NCBI GenBank assembly: GCA_046351595.1
Contig: JAXLYE010000002.1
Span: 992,001-1,056,000, forward strand
Length of the DNA stretch: 64,000 nt
Source: JAXLYE01 sp046351595
Lineage (GTDB): Bacteria > Myxococcota_A > Polyangia > Palsa-1104 > JAEUJZ01
Direction of reading: 5' to 3'
A program made the translations under genes and the position numbers. Within the stretch, counting starts at the first letter, position 1. Each line of letters begins with the position of its first letter. The notes beneath the pieces are model-generated. The model was not told where the DNA came from. It ran no database searches and saw only the letters and a program-made list of their open reading frames with translations. Shown here one piece after another: positions 46,422-56,213 of this stretch.

Positions 46422-46793
46422 ATGCCTACGATCAACCAGCTCATCAGGAAGGGTCGCGAGAAGCAGCAGCGTAAAACCTCTGCTCCGGCCCTCAAAGACT
46501 GCCCGCAGAAGCGCGGCGTCTGCGTCCGCGTCTACACCACGACGCCGAAGAAGCCGAACTCCGCCCTGCGGAAGGTGGCGCGTGTCCGACTCACCAATGG
46601 GATCGAGGTCACGACCTATATCCCGGGTGAAGGGCACAACCTGCAAGAGCACTCGGTCTGTCTGATCCGCGGCGGCCGTGTGAAGGATCTGCCGGGCGTC
46701 CGCTACCACATTGTCCGTGGCACGCTCGACACCGCGGGCGTGGCCAACCGTCGCCAGGGCCGCTCGAAGTACGGCGCCAAGCGTCCGAAGTAG
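46422..46793 (+). CDS. rpsL: 30S ribosomal protein S12
   Basis: A 123-residue decoding-centre protein and the classic streptomycin target. The sequence begins PTINQLIRKGREKQ; the TTPKKPNSALRKVARV loop keeps the wild-type lysines associated with streptomycin sensitivity, and the second loop GVRYHIVRGTLDTAGV is intact. It is the first gene of the str-type cluster behind a strong promoter. rpsG follows after 24 bp. Confidence 0.98.
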   Translation: MPTINQLIRKGREKQQRKTSAPALKDCPQKRGVCVRVYTTTPKKPNSALRKVARVRLTNGIEVTTYIPGEGHNLQEHSVCLIRGGRVKDLPGVRYHIVRGTLDTAGVANRRQGRSKYGAKRPK

Positions 46794-46817
46794 TCGCACT
46801 GAGGGAGCCGAAGAACG

Positions 46818-47306
46818 ATGCCACGCAAAGGTGAAGTCCCCAAGAGGGAGCCGATTCCGGATCCGAAGTACACGGATCAGCCGATTGATGTTCGGCAGCG
46901 GGTCACCAAGTTCATCAACACCGTGATGAGCCAAGGCAAGAAGGCGATCGCCGAAAAGATCGTCTACGAGGCCTTCGATAAGGTCGGGGAGCGCGCCAAG
47001 GAGGATCCGGTCAAGGTCTTCGAGCGCGCGATGGGTAACGTCAAGCCCAAGCTGGAAGTCAAGTCGCGGCGTGTCGGCGGCTCGACCTACCAGGTTCCGG
47101 TCGATGTGCGGCCCGAGCGCTCGCAGGCGCTGGGCATGCGCTGGCTGGTCGGCTACGCCCGGGGGCGCGGCGAGAAGACGATGGTCGAGAAGCTGGCTGC
47201 GGAGATCCTTGACGCCGCTCAGAACCGTGGCAACGCGGTGAAGAAGCGCGAGGACACGCACAAGATGGCCGAAGCCAACAAGGCCTTCGCCCATTACCGC
47301 TGGTAA
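46818..47306 (+). CDS. rpsG: 30S ribosomal protein S7
   Basis: A 162-residue assembly protein of the 30S head. Signature region QRVTKFINTVMSQGKKAIAEKIVYEAFD (read in parts), VKPKLEVKSRRVGGSTYQVPV and the C-terminal YARGRGEKTMVEKLAAEILDA are clear. The length is slightly above the usual 156 because of a longer N-terminus (EVPKREPIPDPKYTDQP). In most bacteria fusA comes next; here tuf follows after 63 bp. Confidence 0.97.
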   Translation: MPRKGEVPKREPIPDPKYTDQPIDVRQRVTKFINTVMSQGKKAIAEKIVYEAFDKVGERAKEDPVKVFERAMGNVKPKLEVKSRRVGGSTYQVPVDVRPERSQALGMRWLVGYARGRGEKTMVEKLAAEILDAAQNRGNAVKKREDTHKMAEANKAFAHYRW

Positions 47307-47369
47307 CCAACCACAGTACTAGTTCAAACACCGGATCGCGACAGCGCGCAGAACTGGAAGGATACAGCT

Positions 47370-48578
<1,209 letters not shown>

Positions 48579-48596
48579 TTCGGGCTGAGTGATCTC

Positions 48597-48905
48597 ATGA
48601 CGACGCCAAAGATTCGCATCCGCCTCAAGGCATACGACCACAAGCTGCTGGACCAGTCGGCGGGCGAGATCGTAGACACGGCGAAGAGGACCGGCGCCAA
48701 GGTGGCCGGTCCGATTCCGCTGCCTACGAAGATCAACAAGTACTGCGTGCTGCGCTCGCCGCACATCGACAAGAAGTCGCGTGAGCAGTTCGAGGTTCGG
48801 ACCCACAAGCGCCTGCTGGACATCCTGGAGCCCACGCAGCAGACGCTTGATGCCCTGATGAAGCTCGACCTGTCCGCCGGCGTCGACGTCGAGATCAAGA
48901 CCTGA
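48597..48905 (+). CDS. rpsJ: 30S ribosomal protein S10 (NusE)
   Basis: A 102-residue protein of the 30S head that also acts as NusE with NusB and NusG. IRIRLKAYDHKLLDQSAGEIV at the N-terminus, GPIPLPTKINKYCVLRSPHIDKKSREQFE (read in parts) and RLLDILEPTQQTLDALMKLDL are standard. It begins 18 bp after tuf, so the str and S10 clusters are joined. rplC would normally follow; instead rplD starts 34 bp later. Confidence 0.97.
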   Translation: MTTPKIRIRLKAYDHKLLDQSAGEIVDTAKRTGAKVAGPIPLPTKINKYCVLRSPHIDKKSREQFEVRTHKRLLDILEPTQQTLDALMKLDLSAGVDVEIKT

Positions 48906-48939
48906 TAACGCCTGCCCAACGTCCGCGTGGAATACAGCT

Positions 48940-49584
48940 ATGGCCAAGTTCGACGTAGTGAACCTCGAAGGCAAGAAGGTCAGCGAGATTGAGCTCTCTG
49001 ACTCGGTCTTCGCGGCTGAGATCAAGGAGCACGTGCTCTGGGAAGTCGTGAAGCAGCAGCTCGCTTCGCGGCGCGCCGGCACCCACTCGACGCTGCACCG
49101 CGGTGAAGTCCGCGGCGGCGGCAAGAAGCCCTACCGACAGAAGGGAACGGGCAACGCGCGCCAGGGCTCGACGCGCGCCCCCAACTTCGTCGGCGGTGCC
49201 AAGGTGTTCTCGCCCAAGCCGCGGGACTATGAGTACAACGTCCCGAAGAAGGTCCGGCAGGCGGCGCTGCGCTCGGCGCTGACGCTGCGGGCCCAGGAGA
49301 AGAAGCTGATCGTGCTGGACAGCGCGTCGTTTGATGCGCCCAAGACCCAGCGCGCGGCCGAGCTCCTGAGCACGCTACAGTCGCCGTCGGCGCTCCTGGT
49401 CGATGCGGCCGCCAACGTGAACTTGGCCAAGTCCATGCGCAACCTGGCGCAGGCAAAGTTCCTGCCGGTCGAAGGCCTCAACACCTACGACATCCTCAAC
49501 TACCCTTCGCTGGTCCTGACGGTGAACACCGTGAAGGCCATCGAGGCCCGGCTGGCGACGACAAGCCCGGCCAAGGCTTCGTAG
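48940..49584 (+). CDS. rplD: 50S ribosomal protein L4
   Basis: A 214-residue protein lining the peptide exit tunnel; in some bacteria it autoregulates the S10 operon. The extended loop motif RRAGTHSTLHRGEVRGGGKKPYRQKGTGNARQGS (read in parts) and RSALTLRAQEKKLIVLD are clear. Preceded by rpsJ without rplC between them, and followed by rplW after 11 bp. Confidence 0.97.
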   Translation: MAKFDVVNLEGKKVSEIELSDSVFAAEIKEHVLWEVVKQQLASRRAGTHSTLHRGEVRGGGKKPYRQKGTGNARQGSTRAPNFVGGAKVFSPKPRDYEYNVPKKVRQAALRSALTLRAQEKKLIVLDSASFDAPKTQRAAELLSTLQSPSALLVDAAANVNLAKSMRNLAQAKFLPVEGLNTYDILNYPSLVLTVNTVKAIEARLATTSPAKAS

Positions 49585-49595
49585 CAGGTGCTCCC

Positions 49596-49916
49596 ATGAA
49601 GCCGCATCAAGTCATCAAGCGTCCGCTCCTCACGGAGAAGGGTAGCCGGCTGAAAGAAACCGGCGGGGCCGAGGACACGAGCCCCGAGACGGTTCGCCCC
49701 AAGATCCTGTTCGAGGTCCACTCGGAAGCGAACAAGATCGAGATCCGTAAGGCGGTTGAGGCCCTGTTCAACGTCAAGGTCGCCGATGTCCGCACGCAGG
49801 TCGTGCGCGGCAAGGTCAAGCGCATGGGCCGCTTCGTCGGTCAGCGCGCGGGCTGGAAGAAGGCGATCGTGACCCTCCAGGCCGGTAACAAGATCGAGTT
49901 CTTCGAGGGAGTCTGA
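49596..49916 (+). CDS. rplW: 50S ribosomal protein L23
   Basis: A 106-residue protein at the tunnel exit that docks trigger factor and SRP. VIKRPLLTEKGSRL, FEVHSEANKIEIRKAVEALFNVKVADV (read in parts) and the loop GKVKRMGRFVGQRAGWKKAIVTL are typical. A short insert (GGAEDTSPETVRP) follows the first helix. The stop shares its last A with the rplB start (TGATG), so the two are translationally coupled. Confidence 0.96.
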   Translation: MKPHQVIKRPLLTEKGSRLKETGGAEDTSPETVRPKILFEVHSEANKIEIRKAVEALFNVKVADVRTQVVRGKVKRMGRFVGQRAGWKKAIVTLQAGNKIEFFEGV

Positions 49917-50746
49917 TGGGTATCAAGATCTACAAGCCGACCTCGCCGGGTCGGCGCGGGATGACCGGGTTCGACTTCTCCGAGATCACGAAGTCCCGTC
50001 CTGAGAAGAGCCTGACCAAGGGGCACTCCGAGCGCTCGGGTCACAACAACCAGGGCCGGATCACCAGCCGGTTCCTCGGTGGTGGCCACAAGCGCAAGTA
50101 CCGCAGCATCGACTTCAAGCGCGAGAAGACCGGCGTGCCCGCCAAGGTCGCCGCGGTCGAGTACGACCCGAACCGTACCTGCCGCATCGCGCTCCTGCAC
50201 TACGCAGACGGCGAGAAGCGCTACATCCTGTGCCCGGACAAGCTCAGCGTGGGCGACACGGTGATCGCGGCCAACAGCGCCGACATCAAGCCGGGGAACT
50301 CGCTGCCGCTGCGCTACATCCCGCTCGGCACGTCCATCCACAACATCGAGATGAAGATCGGTGCGGGTGGGCAGCTCGTGCGCTCGGCCGGCTCGGCCGC
50401 GCAGCTGATGGCCAAGGAAGGCGACTGGGCGCAGGTCCGTCTGCCCTCCGGTGAGGTCCGCCGCGTTCACACGAACTGCCGCGCGACCATCGGCCAGGTC
50501 GGCAACATCGAGCACGCCAACATCCAGTGGGGCAAGGCGGGCCGCATGCGGTGGAAGGGCCAGCGCCCCCACAACCGCGGCGTCGGCATGAACCCGATCG
50601 ACCACCCGATGGGTGGTGGTGAGGGTCGCTCCTCGGGTGGTCGTCACCCCTGCTCTCCGTGGGGCATGCCGACCAAGGGCTACAAGACCAGAAAGAACAA
50701 GGCGACCGATAAGTTCATCGTTCGTCGTCGCGGAACGAAGGGCTAG
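49916..50746 (+). CDS. rplB: 50S ribosomal protein L2
   Basis: A 276-residue protein near the peptidyl transferase centre, needed for subunit joining. KSGRNNQGRITSR-like segment (here SGHNNQGRITSRFLGGGHK), IDFKREKTGVPAKVAAVEYDPNR and the highly conserved NPIDHPMGGGEGRSSGGRHP near the C-terminus with the catalytic-region histidine are visible. Length is standard. Start overlaps the rplW stop. Confidence 0.98.
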   Translation: MGIKIYKPTSPGRRGMTGFDFSEITKSRPEKSLTKGHSERSGHNNQGRITSRFLGGGHKRKYRSIDFKREKTGVPAKVAAVEYDPNRTCRIALLHYADGEKRYILCPDKLSVGDTVIAANSADIKPGNSLPLRYIPLGTSIHNIEMKIGAGGQLVRSAGSAAQLMAKEGDWAQVRLPSGEVRRVHTNCRATIGQVGNIEHANIQWGKAGRMRWKGQRPHNRGVGMNPIDHPMGGGEGRSSGGRHPCSPWGMPTKGYKTRKNKATDKFIVRRRGTKG

Positions 50747-50755
50747 TTATAAACC

Positions 50756-51064
50756 ATGGCTCGCTCAATCAAGAAGGGTCCGTTTATCGACAAGCACCTG
50801 ATGGACAAGGTGCTCAAGGCCCAGCGGACGAAGGACAAGAAGGTCATCAAGACCTGGTCGCGGCGCTCCACCATCGTGCCCGAGATGGTGGCGATGACGT
50901 TCGCCGTCCACCAAGGCAAGAAGTTCATCCCTGTCTTCGTGACCGAGAACATGGTCGGTCACAAGCTGGGCGAGTTCGCGCTGACCCGCACCTTCCATGG
51001 TCACTCCGGTGACAAGAAGGCCAAGGCCGCGGCCCCGGCGAAGCCTGCTCCGGGAAAGAAGTAA
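50756..51064 (+). CDS. rpsS: 30S ribosomal protein S19
   Basis: A 102-residue protein of the 30S head. ARSIKKGPFIDKHLMDKV, TWSRRSTIVPEMVAMTFAVHQGK and VGHKLGEFALTRTFHGHSGDKKAKAA (read in parts) match S19. The C-terminus carries an extra Lys/Ala/Pro tail (KPAPGKK) of about ten residues. It starts 9 bp after rplB. Confidence 0.97.
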   Translation: MARSIKKGPFIDKHLMDKVLKAQRTKDKKVIKTWSRRSTIVPEMVAMTFAVHQGKKFIPVFVTENMVGHKLGEFALTRTFHGHSGDKKAKAAAPAKPAPGKK

Positions 51065-51154
51065 AGCGTCGCTCGGGTTGAAAAAAGTTGAATCTGGCAA
51101 CGGGTGCATGTTAAGTGCGCCCCTTGCCCATCTCTTGGTGCCGGGAACTCACTG

Positions 51155-51490
51155 ATGGAAGCCAAAGCCGTTGTCAGGCATGTGCGTGTTTCGCCGCGGA
51201 AGATGCGCGTGGTCGCCAACCTCGTGCGCGGCAAGCGAGTCAACGACGCGATGGGCATGCTGAAGCATACCCCCAAGAAATCGGGGCGCATCCTGCAGAA
51301 GCTGCTGCTCTCCGCGATCGCCAACGCTGAGCACAGAGGGGTGAACGATGTCGACGAGCTCGTCGTGCACAGTCTCTGCGTCGACAACGGACCGATCGTG
51401 AAGCGCTGGATGCCTCGCGCCATGGGTCGCGCGAACCGCATCCAACACCGCACCAGCCATGTCACCGTGGTTGTCGCTGAAGCTGAGTAG
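51155..51490 (+). CDS. rplV: 50S ribosomal protein L22
   Basis: A 111-residue tunnel protein with the beta-hairpin near the macrolide site. EAKAVVRHVRVSPRKMRVVANLVRGK, LLLSAIANAEHRGVNDVDEL (read in parts) and the hairpin KRWMPRAMGRANRIQHRTSHVTVVV are clear. The frame extends upstream to 51104, but the ATG at 51155 begins exactly where homology starts. The 90-bp spacer after rpsS holds no gene. Confidence 0.96.
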   Translation: MEAKAVVRHVRVSPRKMRVVANLVRGKRVNDAMGMLKHTPKKSGRILQKLLLSAIANAEHRGVNDVDELVVHSLCVDNGPIVKRWMPRAMGRANRIQHRTSHVTVVVAEAE

Positions 51491-51512
51491 CCGCGAAGAG
51501 AGTTAAAAGGCA

Positions 51513-52169
<657 letters not shown>

Positions 52170-52212
52170 CGGTCGCGGCGGCTGAGTTCATCGAAGAGTT
52201 GGGAGACCAGGT

Positions 52213-52632
52213 ATGTTATCCCCCAAGAGGACAAAGTTCCGTAAGGCCCAGAAGGGTCGGACCCACGGTGTTGCCAAGGGCGGCAACACGGTATCGTTCG
52301 GCGACTTCGGGCTGCAGGCGACCGAACCCGGTTGGATCACGGCGCGCCAGATCGAAGCCGCGCGTATCGCGATCTCCCGTCACGTCAAGCGTGGCGGCAA
52401 GATCTTCATCCGCATCTTCCCGGACAAGCCCATCACGAAGAAGCCCGCCGAAACCCGCATGGGTAAGGGCAAGGGCGCTCCCGAGGACTGGGTTGCCGTC
52501 GTGCGCCCGGGCCGCGTGATGTACGAGCTCGAGGGCGTGCCCGAGGAGCTCGCGCGCGCTGCGTTCCGCCTGGCGCACCACAAGCTGCCCATCGGGACCA
52601 AGTTCGTCGCCCGTCAGCAGGGAGGTCTGTGA
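52213..52632 (+). CDS. rplP: 50S ribosomal protein L16
   Basis: A 139-residue protein that helps place the A-site tRNA. LSPKRTKFRKAQKGR, GWITARQIEAARIAISRHVKRGGKIFIRIFPDKPITKKPAETRMGKGKG (read in parts) and the C-terminal HKLPIGTKFVAR agree with L16, including the loop arginine in ETRMG. The stop overlaps the rpmC start region (TGATG). Confidence 0.97.
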   Translation: MLSPKRTKFRKAQKGRTHGVAKGGNTVSFGDFGLQATEPGWITARQIEAARIAISRHVKRGGKIFIRIFPDKPITKKPAETRMGKGKGAPEDWVAVVRPGRVMYELEGVPEELARAAFRLAHHKLPIGTKFVARQQGGL

Positions 52633-52841
52633 TGAAGCGGACAGCCGTAGTCAAAGAGATCCGCGAGTCGTCGACCGAGGAGCTGCAGGGGCGCCTCTCC
52701 CGTCTGGAGGAGCAGCTCTTCCAGATGCGCCTCAAGCACGCGACCAACCAGCTCGACAACGTGAGCCAGATCCGCACCACGCGCCGCGAGATTGCGCGCG
52801 TGCTGACCGCGATGGCGACCAAGCGCCAGGGAAGCAAGTAA
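52632..52841 (+). CDS. rpmC: 50S ribosomal protein L29
   Basis: A 69-residue two-helix protein at the tunnel exit. STEELQGRLSRLEEQLFQMRLKHATNQLDN (read in parts) and RTTRREIARVLTAM are characteristic. I prefer the ATG at 52632 (GGAGG six bases before it, overlapping the rplP stop) to a GTG three bases earlier. rpsQ follows after 3 bp. Confidence 0.95.
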   Translation: MKRTAVVKEIRESSTEELQGRLSRLEEQLFQMRLKHATNQLDNVSQIRTTRREIARVLTAMATKRQGSK

Positions 52842-52844
52842 GCC

Positions 52845-53135
52845 ATGGAGACGCAAGCAGCCAATCCTGTGGATGAGCGTGGGCACCGTCGGCGACTCGT
52901 GGGCGTGGTCACCTCGGACAAGATGGACAAGACCGTCGTCGTCGTGGTGACGCGGCGTGTCAAGAACGACAAGTTTGGGAAGTTCCTGACCAAGCGTGCC
53001 AAGTACAAGGCGCACTCGCCCGAGAACGCCGTGCACGTGGGCGACAAGGTCCTCATCATCGAGTCGCGCCCCCTGTCCAAGGACAAGCGGTGGCGTGTCG
53101 AGAAGCTGCTCGAGAAGGCGCGTCGAGCCCAGTAG
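52845..53135 (+). CDS. rpsQ: 30S ribosomal protein S17
   Basis: A 96-residue OB-fold protein binding 16S rRNA early in assembly. RRLVGVVTSDKMDKTVVVVV, YGKFLTKRAKYKAHSPENA-like (here FGKFLTKRAKYKAH) and GDKVLIIESRPLSKDKRWRV are typical S17 features. The first 15 residues form a short polar extension. Confidence 0.96.
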   Translation: METQAANPVDERGHRRRLVGVVTSDKMDKTVVVVVTRRVKNDKFGKFLTKRAKYKAHSPENAVHVGDKVLIIESRPLSKDKRWRVEKLLEKARRAQ

Positions 53136-53153
53136 CAAGGCGGGGTTATTGCC

Positions 53154-53522
53154 ATGATCCAGATGACCACAATCCTCGACGTGGCCGACAACTCGGGTGC
53201 AAAGAAGGTCTTTTGCATCAAGGTCCTCGGCGGCTCGAAGAGGAAGTACGCCTCGGTGGGCGACATCATCGTCGTCTCCATCAAGGAGGCGCTGCCCAAC
53301 TCCAAGGTCAAGAAGGGCGATGTGGCCAAGGCCGTCGTCGTGCGCACCAAGAAAGAAATTGCGCGCCCCGATGGTAGCTACATCCGCTTTGACACCAACT
53401 CGGCGGTGATCCTGAACAAGGACAACGAGCCGGTTGGCACCCGCATCTTCGGGCCGGTTGCGCGCGAGCTTCGCGCCAAGAAGTTCATGAAGATCATCTC
53501 GCTCGCGCCGGAGGTGCTGTGA
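53154..53522 (+). CDS. rplN: 50S ribosomal protein L14
   Basis: A 122-residue beta-barrel protein at the subunit interface, also the target of the silencing factor RsfS. MIQMTTILDVADNSGAKKVFCIKVLGGS (read in parts), VGDIIVVSIKEALPNSKVKKGDV and GTRIFGPVARELRAKKFMKIISLAPEVL are canonical. Length is exactly standard. Its stop overlaps the rplX start (TGATG). Confidence 0.98.
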   Translation: MIQMTTILDVADNSGAKKVFCIKVLGGSKRKYASVGDIIVVSIKEALPNSKVKKGDVAKAVVVRTKKEIARPDGSYIRFDTNSAVILNKDNEPVGTRIFGPVARELRAKKFMKIISLAPEVL

Positions 53523-53839
53523 TGCAGCGAGTTCGCAAGGGCGATCTGGTCCAGGTGATCGCCGGCAAAGAGAAGGGCAAGCGCGGCCGGGTGGTCAAGG
53601 TGCTGTACAAGAAGCAGCGCGTTGTCATCGAGCGCTTGATGATGGTCAAGCGTCACACCAAGCCGTCGCAGACCAACCAGCAGGGCGGAATCCTCGAGAA
53701 GGAGGGCTCGATCCACCTCTCGAACGTCATGCCGATTGATCCGCAGACGGACAAGCCGACGCGCGTGCGCATCCAGGACAAGGACGGCGTGCGCACCCGA
53801 GTTGCAAAGTCAGGCGCCCTGATCGAGGCGCAGAAGTAG
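53522..53839 (+). CDS. rplX: 50S ribosomal protein L24
   Basis: A 105-residue KOW-domain assembly initiator of the 50S subunit. VRKGDLVQVIAGKEKGKRGRVVKVL is the KOW motif; GGILEKEGSIHLSNVMPIDP follows as usual. The ATG at 53522 is preferred over a GTG at 53519 because GGAGGT lies six bases before it. Next is rplE after 59 bp. Confidence 0.95.
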   Translation: MQRVRKGDLVQVIAGKEKGKRGRVVKVLYKKQRVVIERLMMVKRHTKPSQTNQQGGILEKEGSIHLSNVMPIDPQTDKPTRVRIQDKDGVRTRVAKSGALIEAQK

Positions 53840-53898
53840 CTCCTAGAACCCGGTTCGGGACCTGCTGAGTACGCAGAAGCGAACGGAGTCGAGCAATC

Positions 53899-54627
53899 AT
53901 GGCCGAAGAGAAAAAGAAACAGGGCGCAGCGCCCCAGCAGCAGAAGGAAGGCGCCGCCAAGGGCGCCAAGCCGGCCGCCGGTGGTGGTCAGGCCAAGGGC
54001 GCCAAGCCGGCCGCTGGCGGTGGCAAGGCGGCCAAGGGCGCCAAGCAGGAGGCGGGTGATGCGGGCGTCGAGATCAAGCGCACCGCTCCGCCCCGCGTCA
54101 AGGACCTCTACGACAAGGAAGTCGCCCCGCGGTTGATGAAGGAATTCGGCTTCAGCAACCGCATGGAGGTCCCGAAGATCGTCAAGATCACCATCAACAT
54201 GGGTCTCGGCGAGGCCATCGGGAACCCCAAGGTCATCGACTCCGCCGTGGAGGAGCTCCGCGCGATCTCCGGCCAGGCGCCGGTTGTGACCAAGGCGAAG
54301 AAGTCCATCGCGACCTTCAAGCTCCGCGCGGGCCAGAAGATCGGCACCATGGTGACGCTCCGCCGCGAGCGCATGTGGGAGTTCTTCGATCGTCTGGTGA
54401 GCCTGGCGCTGCCCCGCGTCCGCGACTTCAAGGGGATCTCGCAGCGCGCCTTCGACGGCCGTGGCAACTTCTCGATGGGAATCCGTGAGCAGATCATCTT
54501 CCCCGAGATCAACTACGACCGGATCGACAAGATCAAAGGGCTCAACGTCTCCATCGTGACGACCGCACGAACCGACGAAGAAGGGCGTGCGCTCCTCCGC
54601 TACCTCGGCATGCCCTTCAGGAGCTAG
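53899..54627 (+). CDS. rplE: 50S ribosomal protein L5 with basic N-terminal extension
   Basis: A 5S-rRNA-binding protein. The L5 core starts at about residue 62 (PPRVKDLYDKEVAPRLMKEF) and includes VPKIVKITINMGLGEA, SIATFKLRAGQKIG, the FKGISQRAFDGRGNFSMGI loop and the TTARTDEEGRALLRYLGMPF end. The first 60 residues are an added Lys/Gly/Ala-rich, unstructured tail with two copies of KGAKPAAGGG. The usual length is about 180; here it is 242. The ATG at 53899 is followed at once by EEKKKQG, and no later ATG lies before the core, so the tail appears translated. Confidence 0.95.
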   Translation: MAEEKKKQGAAPQQQKEGAAKGAKPAAGGGQAKGAKPAAGGGKAAKGAKQEAGDAGVEIKRTAPPRVKDLYDKEVAPRLMKEFGFSNRMEVPKIVKITINMGLGEAIGNPKVIDSAVEELRAISGQAPVVTKAKKSIATFKLRAGQKIGTMVTLRRERMWEFFDRLVSLALPRVRDFKGISQRAFDGRGNFSMGIREQIIFPEINYDRIDKIKGLNVSIVTTARTDEEGRALLRYLGMPFRS

Positions 54628-54634
54628 CACCTAC

Positions 54635-54853
54635 ATGGCCCGTCTATCTCAAGAGTGGAGAGAGCAGCACAATCTCTTCAAGTTCAAGAAGGTCGACAAG
54701 AACGGCAACGTTCGGTCCGTCCGTCAGCGGAACCGCTGCCCCCTGTGCGGCCGTCCGCGCGCGTACATGCGCAAGTTCGACATGTGCCGCATCTGCTTCC
54801 GTAACATGGCCGTCCGCGGTGAGATCCCGGGCGTTGTGAAGTCGAGCTGGTGA
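54635..54853 (+). CDS. rpsN: 30S ribosomal protein S14, zinc-binding type
   Basis: A 72-residue protein of the 30S head. Two Cys-x2-Cys pairs (CPLCGRPRAYMRKFDMCRIC) make it the zinc (C+) form, yet it is about ten residues longer at the N-terminus (ARLSQEWREQHNLFKFKKV) than the minimal type Z protein. I placed the start at ATG 54635; the frame extends upstream into rplE without homology. Confidence 0.95.
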   Translation: MARLSQEWREQHNLFKFKKVDKNGNVRSVRQRNRCPLCGRPRAYMRKFDMCRICFRNMAVRGEIPGVVKSSW

Positions 54854-54857
54854 TGCA

Positions 54858-55250
54858 ATGACCGACCCCATCGGCGATATGCTGACGCGAATCCGCAACG
54901 CCATCCTGTCCCGCAAGGACAAGGTGGAAATGCCCGCCTCAAACCTGAAGGAGCGGGTCGCGGAGATCCTGCGTGACGAAGGCTTCCTCGCCGGCGTCGC
55001 GCGCAACGATGATGTCCCGGGCGGCACGCTGACGATCACGCTGCGCTACGGCACCGACAACCAGGCGTCGATCCAGGCGATCCGCCGCGTGTCGAAGCCC
55101 GGCCAGCGCAAGTACGTCCGCAGCGACCAGGTTCCCCGGGTTCGCTCCGGGCTCGGCCTGTCCATCCTGTCGACCTCGCGCGGCGTCCTGACCGACAAGC
55201 AGGCGCGCAAGCTCGGCGTCGGCGGCGAAGTCCTCTGCGAGGTCTGGTAA
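54858..55250 (+). CDS. rpsH: 30S ribosomal protein S8
   Basis: A 130-residue central-domain 16S rRNA-binding protein, in E. coli the translational repressor of the spc operon. TDPIGDMLTRIRNAILSRKDKVEMP at the N-terminus and GLGLSILSTSRGVLTDKQARKLGVGGEVLCEVW (read in parts) at the end are typical. Its stop shares a base with the rplF start (TAATG). Confidence 0.98.
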   Translation: MTDPIGDMLTRIRNAILSRKDKVEMPASNLKERVAEILRDEGFLAGVARNDDVPGGTLTITLRYGTDNQASIQAIRRVSKPGQRKYVRSDQVPRVRSGLGLSILSTSRGVLTDKQARKLGVGGEVLCEVW

Positions 55251-55819
55251 TGTCCCGCATCGGCAAGCGACCCGTGGCCGTGCCCACGGGCGTCAACATC
55301 AAGATTGGCGATAACGCGATCACGGTGAAGGGCCCCAAGGGCGAGCTCAAGCGACCGATCCCGCAGGGGGTGGTCACGAAGCTGGAGTCCGGCCAGGTGG
55401 TCGTCACCCGCGGCGGCAACTCGCGCGACGAGCGCGCCCGCCACGGTCTGGTCCGTGCGCTCGTGGCCAACATGGTCAAGGGCGTCACCGAGGGCTATAC
55501 GCGCCAGCTCGAGATCAACGGCGTCGGCTACCGCGCCGAGGTCGCTGGCAACAAGCTGAACCTCGTGGTCGGTCTGTCCCACCCGGTGGAGTTCAACCTG
55601 CCGGCGGGCCTGACCGCGAAGTCCGAGAAGGCAAAGAGCACCGTCAACCAGGGGCAAGACGCTGTTCTTCTGACGCTGACCAGCCCGGACAAAGAGTTGA
55701 TCGGGCAGTGGGCTTCCAAGATCCGCGCGGTGCGCCCGCCCGAGCCCTACAAGGGCAAGGGCGTCAAGTACCTCGAAGAGAAGCTCAAGCGGAAGGTCGG
55801 TAAGACGGGTGCAAGCTAA
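55250..55819 (+). CDS. rplF: 50S ribosomal protein L6
   Basis: A 189-residue protein of the GTPase-associated region. SRIGKRPVAVPTGVNIKIGDN, the internal repeat TRQLEINGVGYRAEVAGNKLNLVVGLSHPV (read in parts), and the signature PEPYKGKGVKYLEEKLKRKVGK are clear. Length is slightly above average owing to a few extra residues in the loops. Confidence 0.98.
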   Translation: MSRIGKRPVAVPTGVNIKIGDNAITVKGPKGELKRPIPQGVVTKLESGQVVVTRGGNSRDERARHGLVRALVANMVKGVTEGYTRQLEINGVGYRAEVAGNKLNLVVGLSHPVEFNLPAGLTAKSEKAKSTVNQGQDAVLLTLTSPDKELIGQWASKIRAVRPPEPYKGKGVKYLEEKLKRKVGKTGAS

Positions 55820-55844
55820 ACGCTCTTGGGTTGGGTGATCTACC

Positions 55845-56204
55845 ATGGCTATGAAAGAAGACGCTCGTCTTAAGCGGAAGATGTCGATTCGTAAGCGTGT
55901 CGAGGGAAACCCCGACCGCCCGCGACTCTCCGTGTTCCGCTCCTCGAAGCACATCTACGCGCAGGTCATCGATGACATCGCGCGGAGCACTGTGGCCGCG
56001 ACCTCCTCGCTTGACCCGGAGCTGCGTGACTCGCTCAAGGGCCTGAAGAAGAGCGAGCGAGCCAAGCGCATCGGAAAGCACATCGCCGAGATCTGCCTGA
56101 AGAAGGGGATCGACAAGGTGGTCTTTGACCGCAACGGCTTCATCTACCACGGCCGCGTCTCGGCGCTTGCGGATGGCGCGCGCGAGGGCGGGCTCAAGTT
56201 CTAG
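55845..56204 (+). CDS. rplR: 50S ribosomal protein L18
   Basis: A 119-residue 5S rRNA-binding protein. RKMSIRKRVEGNPDRPRLSVFRSSKHIYAQVIDD (read in parts) and VVFDRNGFIYHGRVSALADGAREGGL are standard. It works with L5, encoded in the same cluster. rpsE follows 9 bp later. Confidence 0.97.
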   Translation: MAMKEDARLKRKMSIRKRVEGNPDRPRLSVFRSSKHIYAQVIDDIARSTVAATSSLDPELRDSLKGLKKSERAKRIGKHIAEICLKKGIDKVVFDRNGFIYHGRVSALADGAREGGLKF

Positions 56205-56213
56205 GAGTGCATC

